Origin: Bacteroidales bacterium UBA6267
Lineage (GTDB): Bacteria; Bacteroidota; Bacteroidia; Bacteroidales; UBA1556
Reading direction: 5' to 3'
Assembly (NCBI GenBank): GCA_002440745.1
Contig: DJVB01000068.1
Span: forward strand, 48,135 to 112,134
DNA: 64,000 nt
Positions within the stretch are counted from its first letter, which is position 1. Every line of letters begins with the position of its first letter. Below, piece by piece: positions 1-9,349 of this stretch. The position numbers and the translations under genes are program-made. The notes under the pieces were generated by a model. It saw only the letters and a program-made list of their open reading frames with translations, was not told where the DNA came from and did no database searches.

Positions 1-597
1 AACTAAGGTAATTCCAAGGATTTTATTAATGATAATCTCTTTTCGTGGGCTGAGAAAATTACGAATCATTTTGCCCACATAGCTTTTCAAAATATCGGTG
101 GCAAGAGTAACGGCGAATGTGCCACTGAAGAAAACCACTGTTGATTTTAAAAGCTCCCCTTCAGGTGCGAGCTTACCCACAATGCCGAGCGCCCCAAACC
201 AGAAAAAGAAAATGAAAGGGTTAGCAATATTTAGAAAAAATCCTTTGGTCAGATAAGTGGTTATTCGTGGTTCTTTGAGTTCGGCTGCAAATTTTACGTT
301 TCGTCTTTTTAAGATGTCGGGTTTTTTTGCCCAAGAAACAGAGCCAAAAATGATAAGAATTATTCCACCAATTAAGCCCACGTAAACCTTGTTTTTCGGG
401 TCGTCAAATAGCGCCGAGCCAATCAGATAGCTTACAATCACTAAAAAAATATCACTAATGAAAATTCCAATGGATAAAAAAACTCCATAACGAAAACCAC
501 GGTTAATTCCTGTTTGAATAACAGCAAAGAAAGCGGGGCCAAGACTTATGGCAACAAACAGACCTACAACAATACCATTAATAAACAAATCGAGCAT
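1..597 (-). CDS. LysE-family amino-acid exporter (partial, 3' end beyond the left edge)
   Basis: An open frame runs 199 codons from an ATG at 597 to the window edge without a stop. The product starts MLDLFINGIVVGLFVAISLG and has several hydrophobic helices with the small-residue-rich first helix (ISLGPAFFAVIQTG) and the NIANPFIFFFW segment seen in LysE/RhtB exporters. Such proteins sit in the inner membrane and export amino acids; the substrate cannot be told from sequence. The gene starts 2 nt after the lspA stop, so it is probably the last visible member of the ileS-dksA-like-lspA operon. The C-terminus is missing only because the window ends. Confidence 0.8.
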   Translation of the reverse strand, partial: MLDLFINGIVVGLFVAISLGPAFFAVIQTGINRGFRYGVFLSIGIFISDIFLVIVSYLIGSALFDDPKNKVYVGLIGGIILIIFGSVSWAKKPDILKRRNVKFAAELKEPRITTYLTKGFFLNIANPFIFFFWFGALGIVGKLAPEGELLKSTVVFFSGTFAVTLATDILKSYVGKMIRNFLSPRKEIIINKILGITLV

Positions 598-599
598 AA

Positions 600-1247
600 T
601 CAGGGGATATTATCGTGTTCATCCTCTACAACAGGAGTTAATTCTTTTTTTGGTTTAAGATGTTTCTGAAAAATGATTAGCAATGCAACTCCAATGGAAA
701 TCGAAGCATCAGCAATATTGAAAACCGGACGGAAAAATTCAAAATATTTTCCACCCATGATTGGAACCCAATCGGGCCAAATTCCAGAAATGATTGGGAA
801 ATAAAACATGTCCACCACCTTACCGTGGAGAAAAGTGGCATAGCCTCCATCTGCGGGCAAGAAAGTAGCTACATCAAATACGTCGCTACGGCTAAATAAG
901 AGTCCGTAAAAAGCCGAGTCAATCATATTCCCCATCGCACCGGCTAAAATCAGGGACATGCTGATAATCAGCTTTTTGGGGTATTTGTTTTTTACTAAAG
1001 TATATAGATAATACGCAATGCCTGTAATGGCTATCAGGCGGAAAATCGACAAAAACAGTTTTCCATACTCACCTCCAAATGTCCATCCCCAAGCCATTCC
1101 TTCATTTTCCACAAAATGCAGATAAAACCAAGTGCCAATCATTGGAATAGAATCGCCAATCTCCATGTTAAGTTTTATATACACCTTAAGCATCTGGTCG
1201 ATAAGAAGGATGAAAAAAACAATTAAACCAACTTTATATAACTTCAT
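600..1247 (-). CDS. lspA: Lipoprotein signal peptidase (signal peptidase II)
   Basis: Membrane aspartyl protease that removes signal peptides from diacylated prolipoproteins. The 215-residue product has four predicted membrane helices. It carries the family's NEG, GNMID (residues 106-110), VVDM and FNIADAS motifs; D146 and D180 fit the catalytic aspartate pair. It is longer than E. coli LspA because of an insert around residues 115-170, common in Bacteroidota versions. It lies between the DksA-like gene and a LysE-type exporter on the same strand. Its role fits the many lipoproteins in this window, and the partner enzyme lgt is at 62944-63732. Confidence 0.95.
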   Translation of the reverse strand: MKLYKVGLIVFFILLIDQMLKVYIKLNMEIGDSIPMIGTWFYLHFVENEGMAWGWTFGGEYGKLFLSIFRLIAITGIAYYLYTLVKNKYPKKLIISMSLILAGAMGNMIDSAFYGLLFSRSDVFDVATFLPADGGYATFLHGKVVDMFYFPIISGIWPDWVPIMGGKYFEFFRPVFNIADASISIGVALLIIFQKHLKPKKELTPVVEDEHDNIP

Positions 1248-1328
1248 TGTATTGCAATAAAAACCTGATCAGGCGGATTTTAAGACCGTCCGGCTAACAC
1301 AGAAAAGTGAATAATTGACGAATTTCAT

Positions 1329-1712
1329 TTATCGAGCGTTCTGTCTCATTTTTGCCTCAATGCTCAATGTAGCATGAGGGACCGCTCTCAAACGTTCCTT
1401 GCTGATAAGTTTGCCCGTCTCACGGCAAATACCATAAGTTTTGTTGTCGATACGTTCCAAAGCACCTTCCAAGCTTTTAATAAATTTCACTTGGCGGGTA
1501 GCTAACTGGCTGTTTTCTTCCTTACTCATCACATTTTGTCCTTCTTCAAGAAGTTTAAATGTTGGAGCAGTGTCGTTAGTTGAGTTCTCACCATTATTGG
1601 TGAATGCTTCCGTTAGAAGCTCCAAATCGTTTTTGGCCTCTTCTATCTTCTTTAAAATCAACTGTCTGAACTCCTCGAGTTCCTCGTCAGAGTAGCGCGT
1701 CTTGGTATCCAT
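1329..1712 (-). CDS. TraR/DksA-family protein with degenerate zinc finger
   Basis: A 127-residue DksA/TraR-like protein, which would bind the RNA polymerase secondary channel. It has an N-terminal helical region and the C-terminal signature GICRETGKLISKERLRAVPH. Only one of the four zinc-finger cysteines remains: the second is Thr in CRET, and the distal pair is replaced by the stretch ATLSIEA. This cysteine-poor form is, as I recall, usual in Bacteroidota, so it is probably functional without zinc. I chose the ATG at 1712 (MDTKTRYSDEEL); the longer frame to 1781 would run into the end of ileS. It lies 28 nt downstream of ileS and is followed by lspA. Confidence 0.88.
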   Translation of the reverse strand: MDTKTRYSDEELEEFRQLILKKIEEAKNDLELLTEAFTNNGENSTNDTAPTFKLLEEGQNVMSKEENSQLATRQVKFIKSLEGALERIDNKTYGICRETGKLISKERLRAVPHATLSIEAKMRQNAR

Positions 1713-1740
1713 CACTCTATATTTTACTGGTTTATAAAAA

Positions 1741-4700
1741 TCAAACTTTCGACAATTCAATCTTAAGATGAATGTTTTCATCTATTTCAACCTCATTGCC
1801 ATTATTATCTCCAAAGGAAATTTCCGTTGCCAGAGTCTCTGAGCAAATATATTCAAAATAATAGTTAACAATCGCTTCAATTTTAGTTTGTTTTTCAACA
1901 ACTATTTTAATCTTATCAACTACGTCAAATTCAAGGTCTTTGCGTAAATTTTGAATCCTATTGATAAACTCTCTGGCCAATCCTTCATTTATTAATTCAT
2001 CGGTGAGGGTCACATCTAAAGCCACGGTTAATGAGCCTAAAGTCATTACGGCCCAGCCCGGAATATCCTCAGTGATGATTTCTAAATCGCCTTCTGTAAG
2101 GCTAATAGCCTGACCATCAATAGTAAGATCTAAGCCTTGATGCTCATAAGCCGAAATTTGCTCTTGGGTTAAACCGGCAACCGTTTGGGAGATTTTCCCC
2201 ATCAATTTGCCGTATCGGGGGCCGAGGGTTTTAAAGTTGGGTTTCACTCTTTTCACTAAAATTCCGGCATCCTCATTCACAAATTCCAACTCTTTCACAT
2301 TGACTTCAGCCAAAATTATATCGCTTACCAATTGCAATTGTTCTTTCAAATGATTCGTTGTAACGGGAATCATAATCTTGTTTAGCGGTTGACGCACCCG
2401 AATTTTCGCCCTTTTACGCAGCGACAAAACCATAGAGGCATATTTTTGCGACAATTGCATCCGTTCTTCTAAAGAAGCATCGACAAATTCGGGGTTATAT
2501 GTCGGAAAATCAGTAAGATGAACTGAAATGGCTTCACATTTTCCGGACACGGTATTCAAATCTTTAAATAGCCTATCAGCATAGAAAGGAGCAATGGGAG
2601 CCATCAGTTGTGATAATGTGGTAAGACATTGATATAATGTCTGATATGCCGAAATTTTATCCTCTGTGTAATCCCCTTTCCAGAAACGCCGCCTTGATAA
2701 TCTTACGTACCAATTGCTTAAAAACTCATCAACAAAGTATTGAATTGCACGGCCGGCTTTTGTGGGCTCGTAAGATTCATAGCTCTCGTCCACAGTTTTT
2801 ATCAACGAGTTCAATTCCGACAAAATCCAACGATCTAATTCCGGTCTTTTTGCAAATTCGATGTCCTCTTCTTGATAGTTAAATCCGTCAATATTAGCAT
2901 ATAACGCAAAGAAGGAGTAGGTGTTATAAAGGGTTCCAAAAAACTTCCTTTGCACTTCGGCAATTCCTTCTTCATCAAATTTCAGATTATCCCATGGTTG
3001 TGCATTGGTAATCATATACCATCGCGTTGCATCAGGACCGTATTTCGTCAAAATCTCAAACGGATCAACAGCATTTCCAAGCCGCTTCGACATTTTGTTT
3101 CCATTTTTATCCAAAACCAAACCGTTGGAAACCACATTCTTATAGGCTACATTATCAAAAACCATTGTGGCAATTGCATGCAGGGTGAAAAACCATCCGC
3201 GAGTTTGATCTACACCTTCGGCAATGAAATCCGCAGGAAAATATTGGTCGATTGTTTCTTTGTTTTCAAATGGATAATGGAATTGCGCATAAGGCATCGA
3301 ACCTGAGTCGAACCAAACATCAATCAGGTCTGACTCGCGATACATCGGCTGACCGGATTTGCTAACCAAAACAATTTTATCGACATAAGGCCGGTGAAAA
3401 TCAAAGGTTTTATAATTTTCATCCGACATATCTTGGGGGTTGAAGTTAGCTAACGGGTTTGACTCCATCAAACCGGCAGTAACACTTTTTTCGATAGCTT
3501 CTTTGAGTTCGGCAGCCGAACCTATGCAAATAAGTTCTTTCCGGTCGGCAGTTGCCCAAACCGGAAGAGGAATTCCCCAAAACCGCGAACGGCTTAAATT
3601 CCAGTCCACTAAGTTTTCTAACCAGTTGCCAAATCGTCCTTCCCCTGTTGCTTTGGGTTTCCAATTGATGGTTTTATTCAAATCCATCATTCTCGATTTG
3701 AAAGCCGTTGTTTTGATAAACCAAGAATCTAATGGGTAATAGAGTACCGGTTTATCTGTGCGCCAACAATGTGGGTAATTATGTACGTGCTTTTCGACCT
3801 TGAAGGCTTTATTGGTTTTTTTCAACATAACCGTCAAATCCAAATCTAAGCTTGCATCTTTTTCTGTAAGTGATTCGTCGTAAGCGTTTTTCACATAACG
3901 TCCTGCATATTCGGCGTAGAAATCAGCATTTACAAAACCTGCAACAAAGTCGGTATCAAGGTCTTCGATGCGATAGAAACGGCCTTGCAGATCGACCATT
4001 GGGCGGCGTTCGCCTTCGGTATCGAGCAAAATAAGAGGCACTATGCCGGCAGCTTTGGCAGCACGGTCGTCGTCGGCTCCAAATGTGGGTGCAATATGCA
4101 CTATTCCTGTTCCGTCTTCCGTGGTAACAAAATCGCCTCCAATCACTCTAAAGGCATCGCCCATGGGTTTCACAAAGTCAATTAGTTGCTGATAGCGAAT
4201 ATCGATTATATCTTCACCGCTATATTCGGCAAGGAAACGCCAAGGAAGTTTTTTGTCGCCAACCTGATATTCTTCGGTCAAATCACGGTTTTCTTCAGAG
4301 AAATAATTTTTGACTAAATCAGAAGCTAAAATAACTACTATTCTTTGACCGGTATAGGGATTAAAAGTGGCGATTTGCGAGTATTTTATTTTTCGACCAA
4401 CTGCAAGAGCAGTGTTAGAAGGAAGAGTCCAAGGAGTAGTGGTCCAAGCTAAAAAGAAGACAGGGTCGCTAATTTTGCGGAATAAAAACTCCGAATTATT
4501 ATCTCGAATCACTTCAAATTGAGCTACAACCGTTTGATCTTTCACGTCTTTATAGCAACCGGGTTGGTTGAGTTCGTGCGTGGAAAGTCCGGTGCCGGCA
4601 GCAGGAGAATAGGGTTGAATGGTGTAGCCTTTATAAAGCAATTGCTTGTCGTACAGTTGTTTAAGTAAATACCATACAGACTCAATATATTTATTGTCGA

Positions 4701-5151
4701 AGGTGATATAGGGATGATCTAAATCGACCCAATAGCCCATTTTAACAGTTAAATCGTCCCAAAGGTTTTTATATTTCATCACTTCTTTCCTGCAAGCTAA
4801 GTTATACTCTTCCACAGAGATTTTCTTGCCAATGTCTTCTTTAGTGATTCCTAAGGTTTTCTCCACTCCAATTTCCACGGGCAGACCGTGCGTATCCCAT
4901 CCTCCTTTGCGATCGACTCGAAAGCCCTTTAAGGTTTTATATCTGCAAAATAAATCTTTGATAGCTCTGGCCATCACGTGATGAATGCCGGGTACGCCGT
5001 TGGCACTTGGTGGACCTTCGTAAAAAATGTAAGGTTTATGTTCTTTGCGGTTTTCGAGAGATTTATCAAAAACCGACTCGCTCTGCCAAAAACTTAAGAT
5101 TTCTTCCGTTATTTCAGGAAGATTCAGATTTTTGTAACTTTTGTAATTCAT
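1741..5151 (-). CDS. ileS: Isoleucyl-tRNA synthetase
   Basis: Class I aminoacyl-tRNA synthetase charging tRNA-Ile, about 1136 residues. The N-terminus has the ATP-binding GPPSANGVPGIHH (the HIGH-equivalent, residues about 46-58). The editing domain is marked by WTTTPWTLPSN near residue 240. KMSKRLGN lies near residue 686, followed by a helical anticodon-binding domain. The length fits the long eukaryote-like IleRS form with a C-terminal extension, common in Bacteroidota. The frame can be extended to a TTG at 5157, but the ATG at 5151 (MNYKSYKNLNLPE) is the better start. First gene of a minus-strand unit with the DksA-like gene, lspA and the LysE-type exporter. Confidence 0.97.
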   Translation of the reverse strand: MNYKSYKNLNLPEITEEILSFWQSESVFDKSLENRKEHKPYIFYEGPPSANGVPGIHHVMARAIKDLFCRYKTLKGFRVDRKGGWDTHGLPVEIGVEKTLGITKEDIGKKISVEEYNLACRKEVMKYKNLWDDLTVKMGYWVDLDHPYITFDNKYIESVWYLLKQLYDKQLLYKGYTIQPYSPAAGTGLSTHELNQPGCYKDVKDQTVVAQFEVIRDNNSEFLFRKISDPVFFLAWTTTPWTLPSNTALAVGRKIKYSQIATFNPYTGQRIVVILASDLVKNYFSEENRDLTEEYQVGDKKLPWRFLAEYSGEDIIDIRYQQLIDFVKPMGDAFRVIGGDFVTTEDGTGIVHIAPTFGADDDRAAKAAGIVPLILLDTEGERRPMVDLQGRFYRIEDLDTDFVAGFVNADFYAEYAGRYVKNAYDESLTEKDASLDLDLTVMLKKTNKAFKVEKHVHNYPHCWRTDKPVLYYPLDSWFIKTTAFKSRMMDLNKTINWKPKATGEGRFGNWLENLVDWNLSRSRFWGIPLPVWATADRKELICIGSAAELKEAIEKSVTAGLMESNPLANFNPQDMSDENYKTFDFHRPYVDKIVLVSKSGQPMYRESDLIDVWFDSGSMPYAQFHYPFENKETIDQYFPADFIAEGVDQTRGWFFTLHAIATMVFDNVAYKNVVSNGLVLDKNGNKMSKRLGNAVDPFEILTKYGPDATRWYMITNAQPWDNLKFDEEGIAEVQRKFFGTLYNTYSFFALYANIDGFNYQEEDIEFAKRPELDRWILSELNSLIKTVDESYESYEPTKAGRAIQYFVDEFLSNWYVRLSRRRFWKGDYTEDKISAYQTLYQCLTTLSQLMAPIAPFYADRLFKDLNTVSGKCEAISVHLTDFPTYNPEFVDASLEERMQLSQKYASMVLSLRKRAKIRVRQPLNKIMIPVTTNHLKEQLQLVSDIILAEVNVKELEFVNEDAGILVKRVKPNFKTLGPRYGKLMGKISQTVAGLTQEQISAYEHQGLDLTIDGQAISLTEGDLEIITEDIPGWAVMTLGSLTVALDVTLTDELINEGLAREFINRIQNLRKDLEFDVVDKIKIVVEKQTKIEAIVNYYFEYICSETLATEISFGDNNGNEVEIDENIHLKIELSKV

Positions 5152-5675
5152 ATACAACTGTCTTGATGTCAGCCAATTAAGGCAAAATAAACAAAATAAT
5201 TAAATCGCTTCCAACAAATGACTTTTGGTAAACATTTTCACTTGATTGGTTCAATTTTATGATGATTTGAAACTTCAAAAATTCATGGTAATTCTTGAGG
5301 TGAAATTCTTTTTCAAGCAATTATAGAATTGCACTGAAATGCCCCATGAGTCCATAGTTGCAACAGAAAAGTGGTTGCAACAGAAGAGCGAAATTTTTGA
5401 AGATTTCATAATTAAAAAGCCCTCATTAGGGGCTATTTAAAGAGAGGCAAAAATAAAACAAATTGCATTGCGCAAAACCAATAAATTTAGAGGATTAAGT
5501 AGGATGCGATTTAAAAATTGAGTATCGAAATGGGAGTATTGAAATTATTTTAAAAGAAAGAGCATTTTAAACAATAAACCTTAAATTATCAAGTAATTAG
5601 TTTGTATCCAGCATTTTAGAATTGATTAGTCACATAAAGTTTCCAAATAAAAATTTTATATCTTGAAGAATATCA
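5152..5675. other. Gene-free stretch between ileS and the ATPase gene
   Basis: No convincing reading frame. It contains a 12-bp direct repeat, gttgcaacagaa, at 5357-5368 and 5374-5385, and a terminator-like hairpin at 5418-5434. The rest is AT-rich and looks like decayed or neutral spacer. The ileS promoter should lie near 5160-5200, but I see no clear TAnnTTTG match. Confidence 0.5.
5411..5434 (-). terminator. Candidate intrinsic terminator, minus strand
   Basis: The inverted repeat AGCCC/GGGCT (5418-5422 and 5430-5434) with a 7-nt loop is followed on the minus strand by five T residues. It lies about 240 nt past the stop of the ATPase gene, so it may end that transcript. The stem is only 5 bp. 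Confidence 0.4.
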
Positions 5676-6794
5676 TTAAACAAATTCTAAATAGTTGCTC
5701 GGATTGATTACTTTAAACACATGGTTCGGATAGGCATTTGCAAAAGTGGATGTGATTTTCGGGGATTTTGATTTATTCCATTTGAATTCGTAGGCAAAAA
5801 TTACCCCGTCAATTTCTTCGATATAATCAATTTCTTGTTGTTGAGTCGTGCGCCAAAAATATGTGTTAGCATACACACCTTGATAGTTGTTTCTTTTTTT
5901 TCGTTCAGCAATCAGGTAGTTTTCCCAGAGAATTCCAATATCATTGCGATTATCAGCAATCTGAAAATTGTTAATAAGGCTATTACGGATTCCATTATCA
6001 TAAAAATATATTTTTCTGGACGATTTAAGCTCATTTCGCAAATTGCGACTAAAGCTTTGTAACTTAAAAACAACAAATACTTTTTCCAATAAGTCAATAT
6101 ATGTTTCGACAGTTTTACTATCCAAACCAATTAAATTTCCTATCTCATTATACGAAACCTGTGACCCCACTTGAAAGGCTAAAGCTTGTAAAAGTTTTGT
6201 CAGTTTGTCAGGTTTTTTAATAGCATTAAACATCAACAAATCTTTATAAAGATAACTATCTATTAAAGTGTGTAATCGTTCCAAAATAAAATCTTCTGCA
6301 TTTACAATTTCAGGATAGAAACCATAGACCAGCCGGTGTTTCAATAATCTGTTTTCGACCATTCTGCTGTTATGATTAATCATTTCTTGAGTTGACAAGG
6401 GGAATAATTGTAATTCGAATTTTCTCCCAGTCAACGACTCATTCAGGCTGTTTTTAAGCTCAAATGATGAAGATCCTGTTGCAATAATTTGAATCTCAGG
6501 ATAATGGTCAAATATTAACTTTAAACCAATTCCTATATTTTCGATTTTTTGGGCTTCGTCAATGACTACTATTTTAGGATTGCCTATAAAATATTTGAGG
6601 TGGGTAGCTGTTTGGTTTTTAAAGATTTCTTGCACGTCCAGATTATCTCCATTAAGCCAGAGGACATTATCATAATCTTGCATCATTTTCTTTAGCAATG
6701 TGGTTTTTCCAACTTGCCTTGCGCCATATAAAACGATTATTTTTTGTTTAAATAATCTCTCTGAAATGACCTTTTGCAGTATTCTTTCTATCAT
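5676..6794 (-). CDS. AAA-type ATPase with DUF4143 C-terminal domain
   Basis: A 372-residue ATPase of the AAA_14/DUF4143 group. Walker A is GARQVGKT (residues 24-31), Walker B VVIDEAQ (about 76-82), and a sensor-like stretch reads IIATGSSSFEL. The C-terminal half resembles DUF4143, a nuclease-like fold also seen in archaeal-type ATPases; FAYEFKWNKSKSPK near the end resembles the ExK core of PD-(D/E)XK nucleases. Function is unknown; such genes occur in many scattered copies in Bacteroidota. I prefer the ATG at 6794 over 6818 because the latter overlaps the predicted -7 element. It stands alone behind an operator-like promoter. Confidence 0.85.
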   Translation of the reverse strand: MIERILQKVISERLFKQKIIVLYGARQVGKTTLLKKMMQDYDNVLWLNGDNLDVQEIFKNQTATHLKYFIGNPKIVVIDEAQKIENIGIGLKLIFDHYPEIQIIATGSSSFELKNSLNESLTGRKFELQLFPLSTQEMINHNSRMVENRLLKHRLVYGFYPEIVNAEDFILERLHTLIDSYLYKDLLMFNAIKKPDKLTKLLQALAFQVGSQVSYNEIGNLIGLDSKTVETYIDLLEKVFVVFKLQSFSRNLRNELKSSRKIYFYDNGIRNSLINNFQIADNRNDIGILWENYLIAERKKRNNYQGVYANTYFWRTTQQQEIDYIEEIDGVIFAYEFKWNKSKSPKITSTFANAYPNHVFKVINPSNYLEFV

Positions 6795-6815
6795 AAATCT
6801 AAGCTTATTATCTTG

Positions 6816-6848
6816 CAAAAGTATAATATTTTCGGAATTGATTCCAAA
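6816..6848 (-). promoter_or_regulatory. Promoter of the DUF4143 ATPase gene
   Basis: On the minus strand TACTTTTG (6823-6816) matches the Bacteroidota -7 consensus TAnnTTTG. TTTG (6848-6845) lies 21 nt upstream as the -33 element. The palindromic GGAATCAATTCC sits between the two boxes. Transcription would start near 6808, which rules out the ATG at 6818 and supports 6794. Confidence 0.6.
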
Positions 6849-6880
6849 TTTATTATAATATTTTCGGAATTGATTCCAAA
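6822..6880. repeat. Two 27-bp direct repeats with internal palindrome (operator candidate)
   Basis: The same 27-bp sequence, beginning tataatattttcgg and ending attccaaa, occurs at 6822-6848 and 6854-6880, separated by 5 bp. Each copy holds the near-palindrome GGAATTGATTCC. One copy overlaps the promoter and the second lies just upstream, roughly three helical turns away, as expected for a cooperative repressor site. Confidence 0.7.
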
Positions 6881-7059
6881 AATACCGCTTTTATGTATTT
6901 AATGAAAAGTTTATAACCTTATTTTTCTTCAACATTCAAGAGTTTTAAAGCCGGTTTTATCAAAGCAAAATGTCAAATTTATCTATTAAAAATGGAACCC
7001 TTACCGAGGTAAAGAATGCAATAAAATTTAAGGATTAAATATCACGAAATTAGTAAGTT

Positions 7060-8115
7060 TTAGTTAGCCCCTTTCTGCAAAGTGAAGGCGAAAGTGGTCC
7101 CAACTCCGACAGTAGAACGCACTGAAATTGTTTGATTGTGGGCGTCAATAATGTGCTTCACTATGGATAGCCCAAGTCCGGTGCCTCCTTGTTCGCGCGA
7201 GCGGGCTTTATCGACCCGAAAGAATCGCTCGAACAAGCGTGGCAGATATTGCTCTTCAATACCGCCTCCATTATCGGTCACTTCGATGAGGATATTGTCG
7301 TGCATGTCGAAAAAGCTGATTTTAATGTGTGGATTTGGCCGCTCAATCATATATTTTATGGCGTTTTCGATTAGATTGGTGAAAACTTGCCGAATCTTTT
7401 CTTTATCAGCTACCACGTTAAGCGGTGATTTATAACGATTTACTATAAAGATATCAATCTTCTTCTCTTCAGCTTTCAGCTCAAAGAATTCGATAATTTC
7501 GGTGGCAAAATCTTCGATATTAAACTGTTCTAATTTGAGTTCCAAATTGCCTGATTCGAGTGCCGAAATGGTGTCTAAGTCTTTAACCATTGCAATAATC
7601 CGGTCGATACTTTTTGCAGTTCGTTCCAAATATTTTCTGCGGATTCGTTTGTCGTCCATGCCGCCGTCAAGAAGTGTAAGCACATAACCCTGAATATTGA
7701 AAATGGGAGTTTTCAACTCATGGGACAAGTTTCCAATAAACTCGCGTCTGAACACTGCATTTGCCTTAAGTTGTGTGATTTCCTCCTTTTGTTTCTCCAT
7801 CCATTCTACCACATCGCGGTTTACCGATTCAAGAACATCCCTTTTCTCTAAGGCATCATTTACTGATTTTTTCCCCACCTTAAAACTGTGGATATTTTTA
7901 TAGATTACTCTGATTTTCTTATAGATAAAGTTTCCTATTATCTGATAAAAAATCCAATAAAAAATAGGTGCGGAAACTAAAATATTGAACAAAACGACAT
8001 ATTTGCCAATAACTTGATAAAGCAAATAGGTGATAACGTCAATCACCACCAAAACCAAAATGATGATAACAGTGAGCTGAATGCTTAGAATTCTTGGATT
8101 TCCTGAGTATTTCAT
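7060..8115 (-). CDS. Two-component sensor histidine kinase (PhoR-like)
   Basis: A 351-residue membrane kinase with two N-terminal helices (about residues 12-34 and 39-62) and almost no periplasmic loop. It then has the H box GNLSHELKTP with phospho-acceptor H132, the N box NLIENAIKY, and the G boxes DNGGGIEEQYLPRLFERFF and GGTGLGLSIVKHI. Without a periplasmic sensor domain it probably senses a membrane or cytoplasmic signal. It lies 51 nt downstream of its likely partner regulator, with which it should form one phosphorelay pair. The signal and targets cannot be inferred. Confidence 0.92.
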   Translation of the reverse strand: MKYSGNPRILSIQLTVIIILVLVVIDVITYLLYQVIGKYVVLFNILVSAPIFYWIFYQIIGNFIYKKIRVIYKNIHSFKVGKKSVNDALEKRDVLESVNRDVVEWMEKQKEEITQLKANAVFRREFIGNLSHELKTPIFNIQGYVLTLLDGGMDDKRIRRKYLERTAKSIDRIIAMVKDLDTISALESGNLELKLEQFNIEDFATEIIEFFELKAEEKKIDIFIVNRYKSPLNVVADKEKIRQVFTNLIENAIKYMIERPNPHIKISFFDMHDNILIEVTDNGGGIEEQYLPRLFERFFRVDKARSREQGGTGLGLSIVKHIIDAHNQTISVRSTVGVGTTFAFTLQKGAN

Positions 8116-8166
8116 TGGTTTTAGAATTTTCGGTAAACCTATAGAAAAGATCTAATTAGACATAAA

Positions 8167-8859
8167 CTACTCAAATTCAATTTTATAACCTATACCTTTA
8201 ATAGTTTTTATTTCCGTAAGATTGAGTTTTTCGCGTAATTTACGGATGTGAACATCAATGGTGCGGTCGTTAACCACAACATCGTCGCCCCAGACTTTAT
8301 ACAGAATTTCTTCGCGTTTAAAGACCTTTCCTGGTCGAGTAGTGAGAAGTTTGAGCAGTTCAAATTCCTTTCGGGGCAGGGTAATTTCCACTCCATCACG
8401 AATTACCATATATTTCTCGACATTGATAATCAGATTTGGGAAACTGATTTGTTGGTCGTGATTGTCGAAGATATCATCCTTCTTACGGCGAAGCAGCGCT
8501 TTCACTCTGCTAACTAAAACTTTGGGTTTGATAGGTTTAGTCACGTAGTCGTCTGCACCACTATCGAATCCGGCAATTTGACTATAATCTTCGTTGCGCG
8601 CAGTGAGAAATAGCTTGATGGAATTTCGCAAAATCGGATCTTCATTGAGCCGGGTACAGGTTTCCACACCGTCCATTTCGGGCATCATCACATCCAAAAT
8701 TATCAAATCCGGTATTTTAGCCTTGGCCAATTCAATTCCTTCACGGCCATTCTTGGCTGTATAAACTTTATAACCTTCTTTCGTAAAATTATAGGAAAGA
8801 ATTTCTAAAATATCGTCGTCATCGTCGATGCACAGAATTTTCGTTTTCTTATCTTTCAT
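8167..8859 (-). CDS. OmpR/PhoB-family response regulator
   Basis: A 230-residue regulator with a receiver domain (acidic cluster CIDDDDD, phospho-acceptor D56 in LIILDVMMPEMDG, conserved K in DYVTKPIKPK) and a C-terminal winged helix (RKEFELLKLL, NDRTIDVHIRKLREKL). The ATG at 8859 (MKDKKTKILCIDDD) gives a family-standard N-terminus. The longer frame to 8907 only extends into the upstream gene. The start overlaps the end of the nucleotidyltransferase gene by 11 nt, so the two are probably translationally coupled. The partner kinase follows. Confidence 0.92.
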   Translation of the reverse strand: MKDKKTKILCIDDDDDILEILSYNFTKEGYKVYTAKNGREGIELAKAKIPDLIILDVMMPEMDGVETCTRLNEDPILRNSIKLFLTARNEDYSQIAGFDSGADDYVTKPIKPKVLVSRVKALLRRKKDDIFDNHDQQISFPNLIINVEKYMVIRDGVEITLPRKEFELLKLLTTRPGKVFKREEILYKVWGDDVVVNDRTIDVHIRKLREKLNLTEIKTIKGIGYKIEFE

Positions 8860-9349
8860 AATTTTGTTTGATTTTACTAATGATATTTGATGTTGAAAAA
8901 CCTTCAAGAAATGGCAAAACTACAATTTTTCCGCCGTTATTTTCGACTATATCGGCACCCACTATAGTTTCTTTTGAATAATCGCCACCTTTAACCAAAA
9001 TATCCGGCAGCAAATTGGAAATCAGTTGAAAAGGAGTGTCTTCATTAAAAATAACAATGGCATCCACAAAAGCAAGCGCGCCAAGCATTGTTGCCCGAAA
9101 AGTCTGAGAATTTATTGGTCTGTTCGGACCTTTCAATCTGCTAACCGACTCGTCGCTATTAAGCCCGATAATTAGTTTATCTCCTAAAAGCCGAGCTTTG
9201 AGAAGATAGTCGATATGACCGGGATGCAAAATGTCGAAACATCCATTCGTAAAAACAATCCTTTCATTTTTCTTTCGCCACAATTCGATATTCTCCACTA
9301 AGGAATTGATTTCAAATACTTTACCGGAAATATAATCAGGATTTAACAT
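8849..9349 (-). CDS. RfaE domain II-type nucleotidyltransferase (heptose 1-phosphate adenylyltransferase-like)
   Basis: A 166-residue single-domain protein of the cytidylyltransferase-like fold. The nucleotide-binding signature is FTNGCFDILHPGH (HxGH at residues 42-45), followed by GLNSDESVSRLKGPNRP and a C-terminal STSNII motif. It matches the adenylyltransferase half of HldE/RfaE, which makes ADP-heptose for lipopolysaccharide core. The kinase half is not in the window. The ATG at 9349 (MLNPDYISG) overlaps the upstream flippase-like gene by 14 nt and is preferred to the longer frame at 9376. Confidence 0.85.
   Translation of the reverse strand: MLNPDYISGKVFEINSLVENIELWRKKNERIVFTNGCFDILHPGHIDYLLKARLLGDKLIIGLNSDESVSRLKGPNRPINSQTFRATMLGALAFVDAIVIFNEDTPFQLISNLLPDILVKGGDYSKETIVGADIVENNGGKIVVLPFLEGFSTSNIISKIKQNYER

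Noticed and set aside
5357..5385. gttgcaacagaa direct repeat as an insertion-sequence end
   Set aside because: No transposase or terminal inverted repeat is present on either side.
6822..6880. CRISPR or attachment-site repeats
   Set aside because: Only two copies with a 5-bp gap at a promoter; an operator explains them better.
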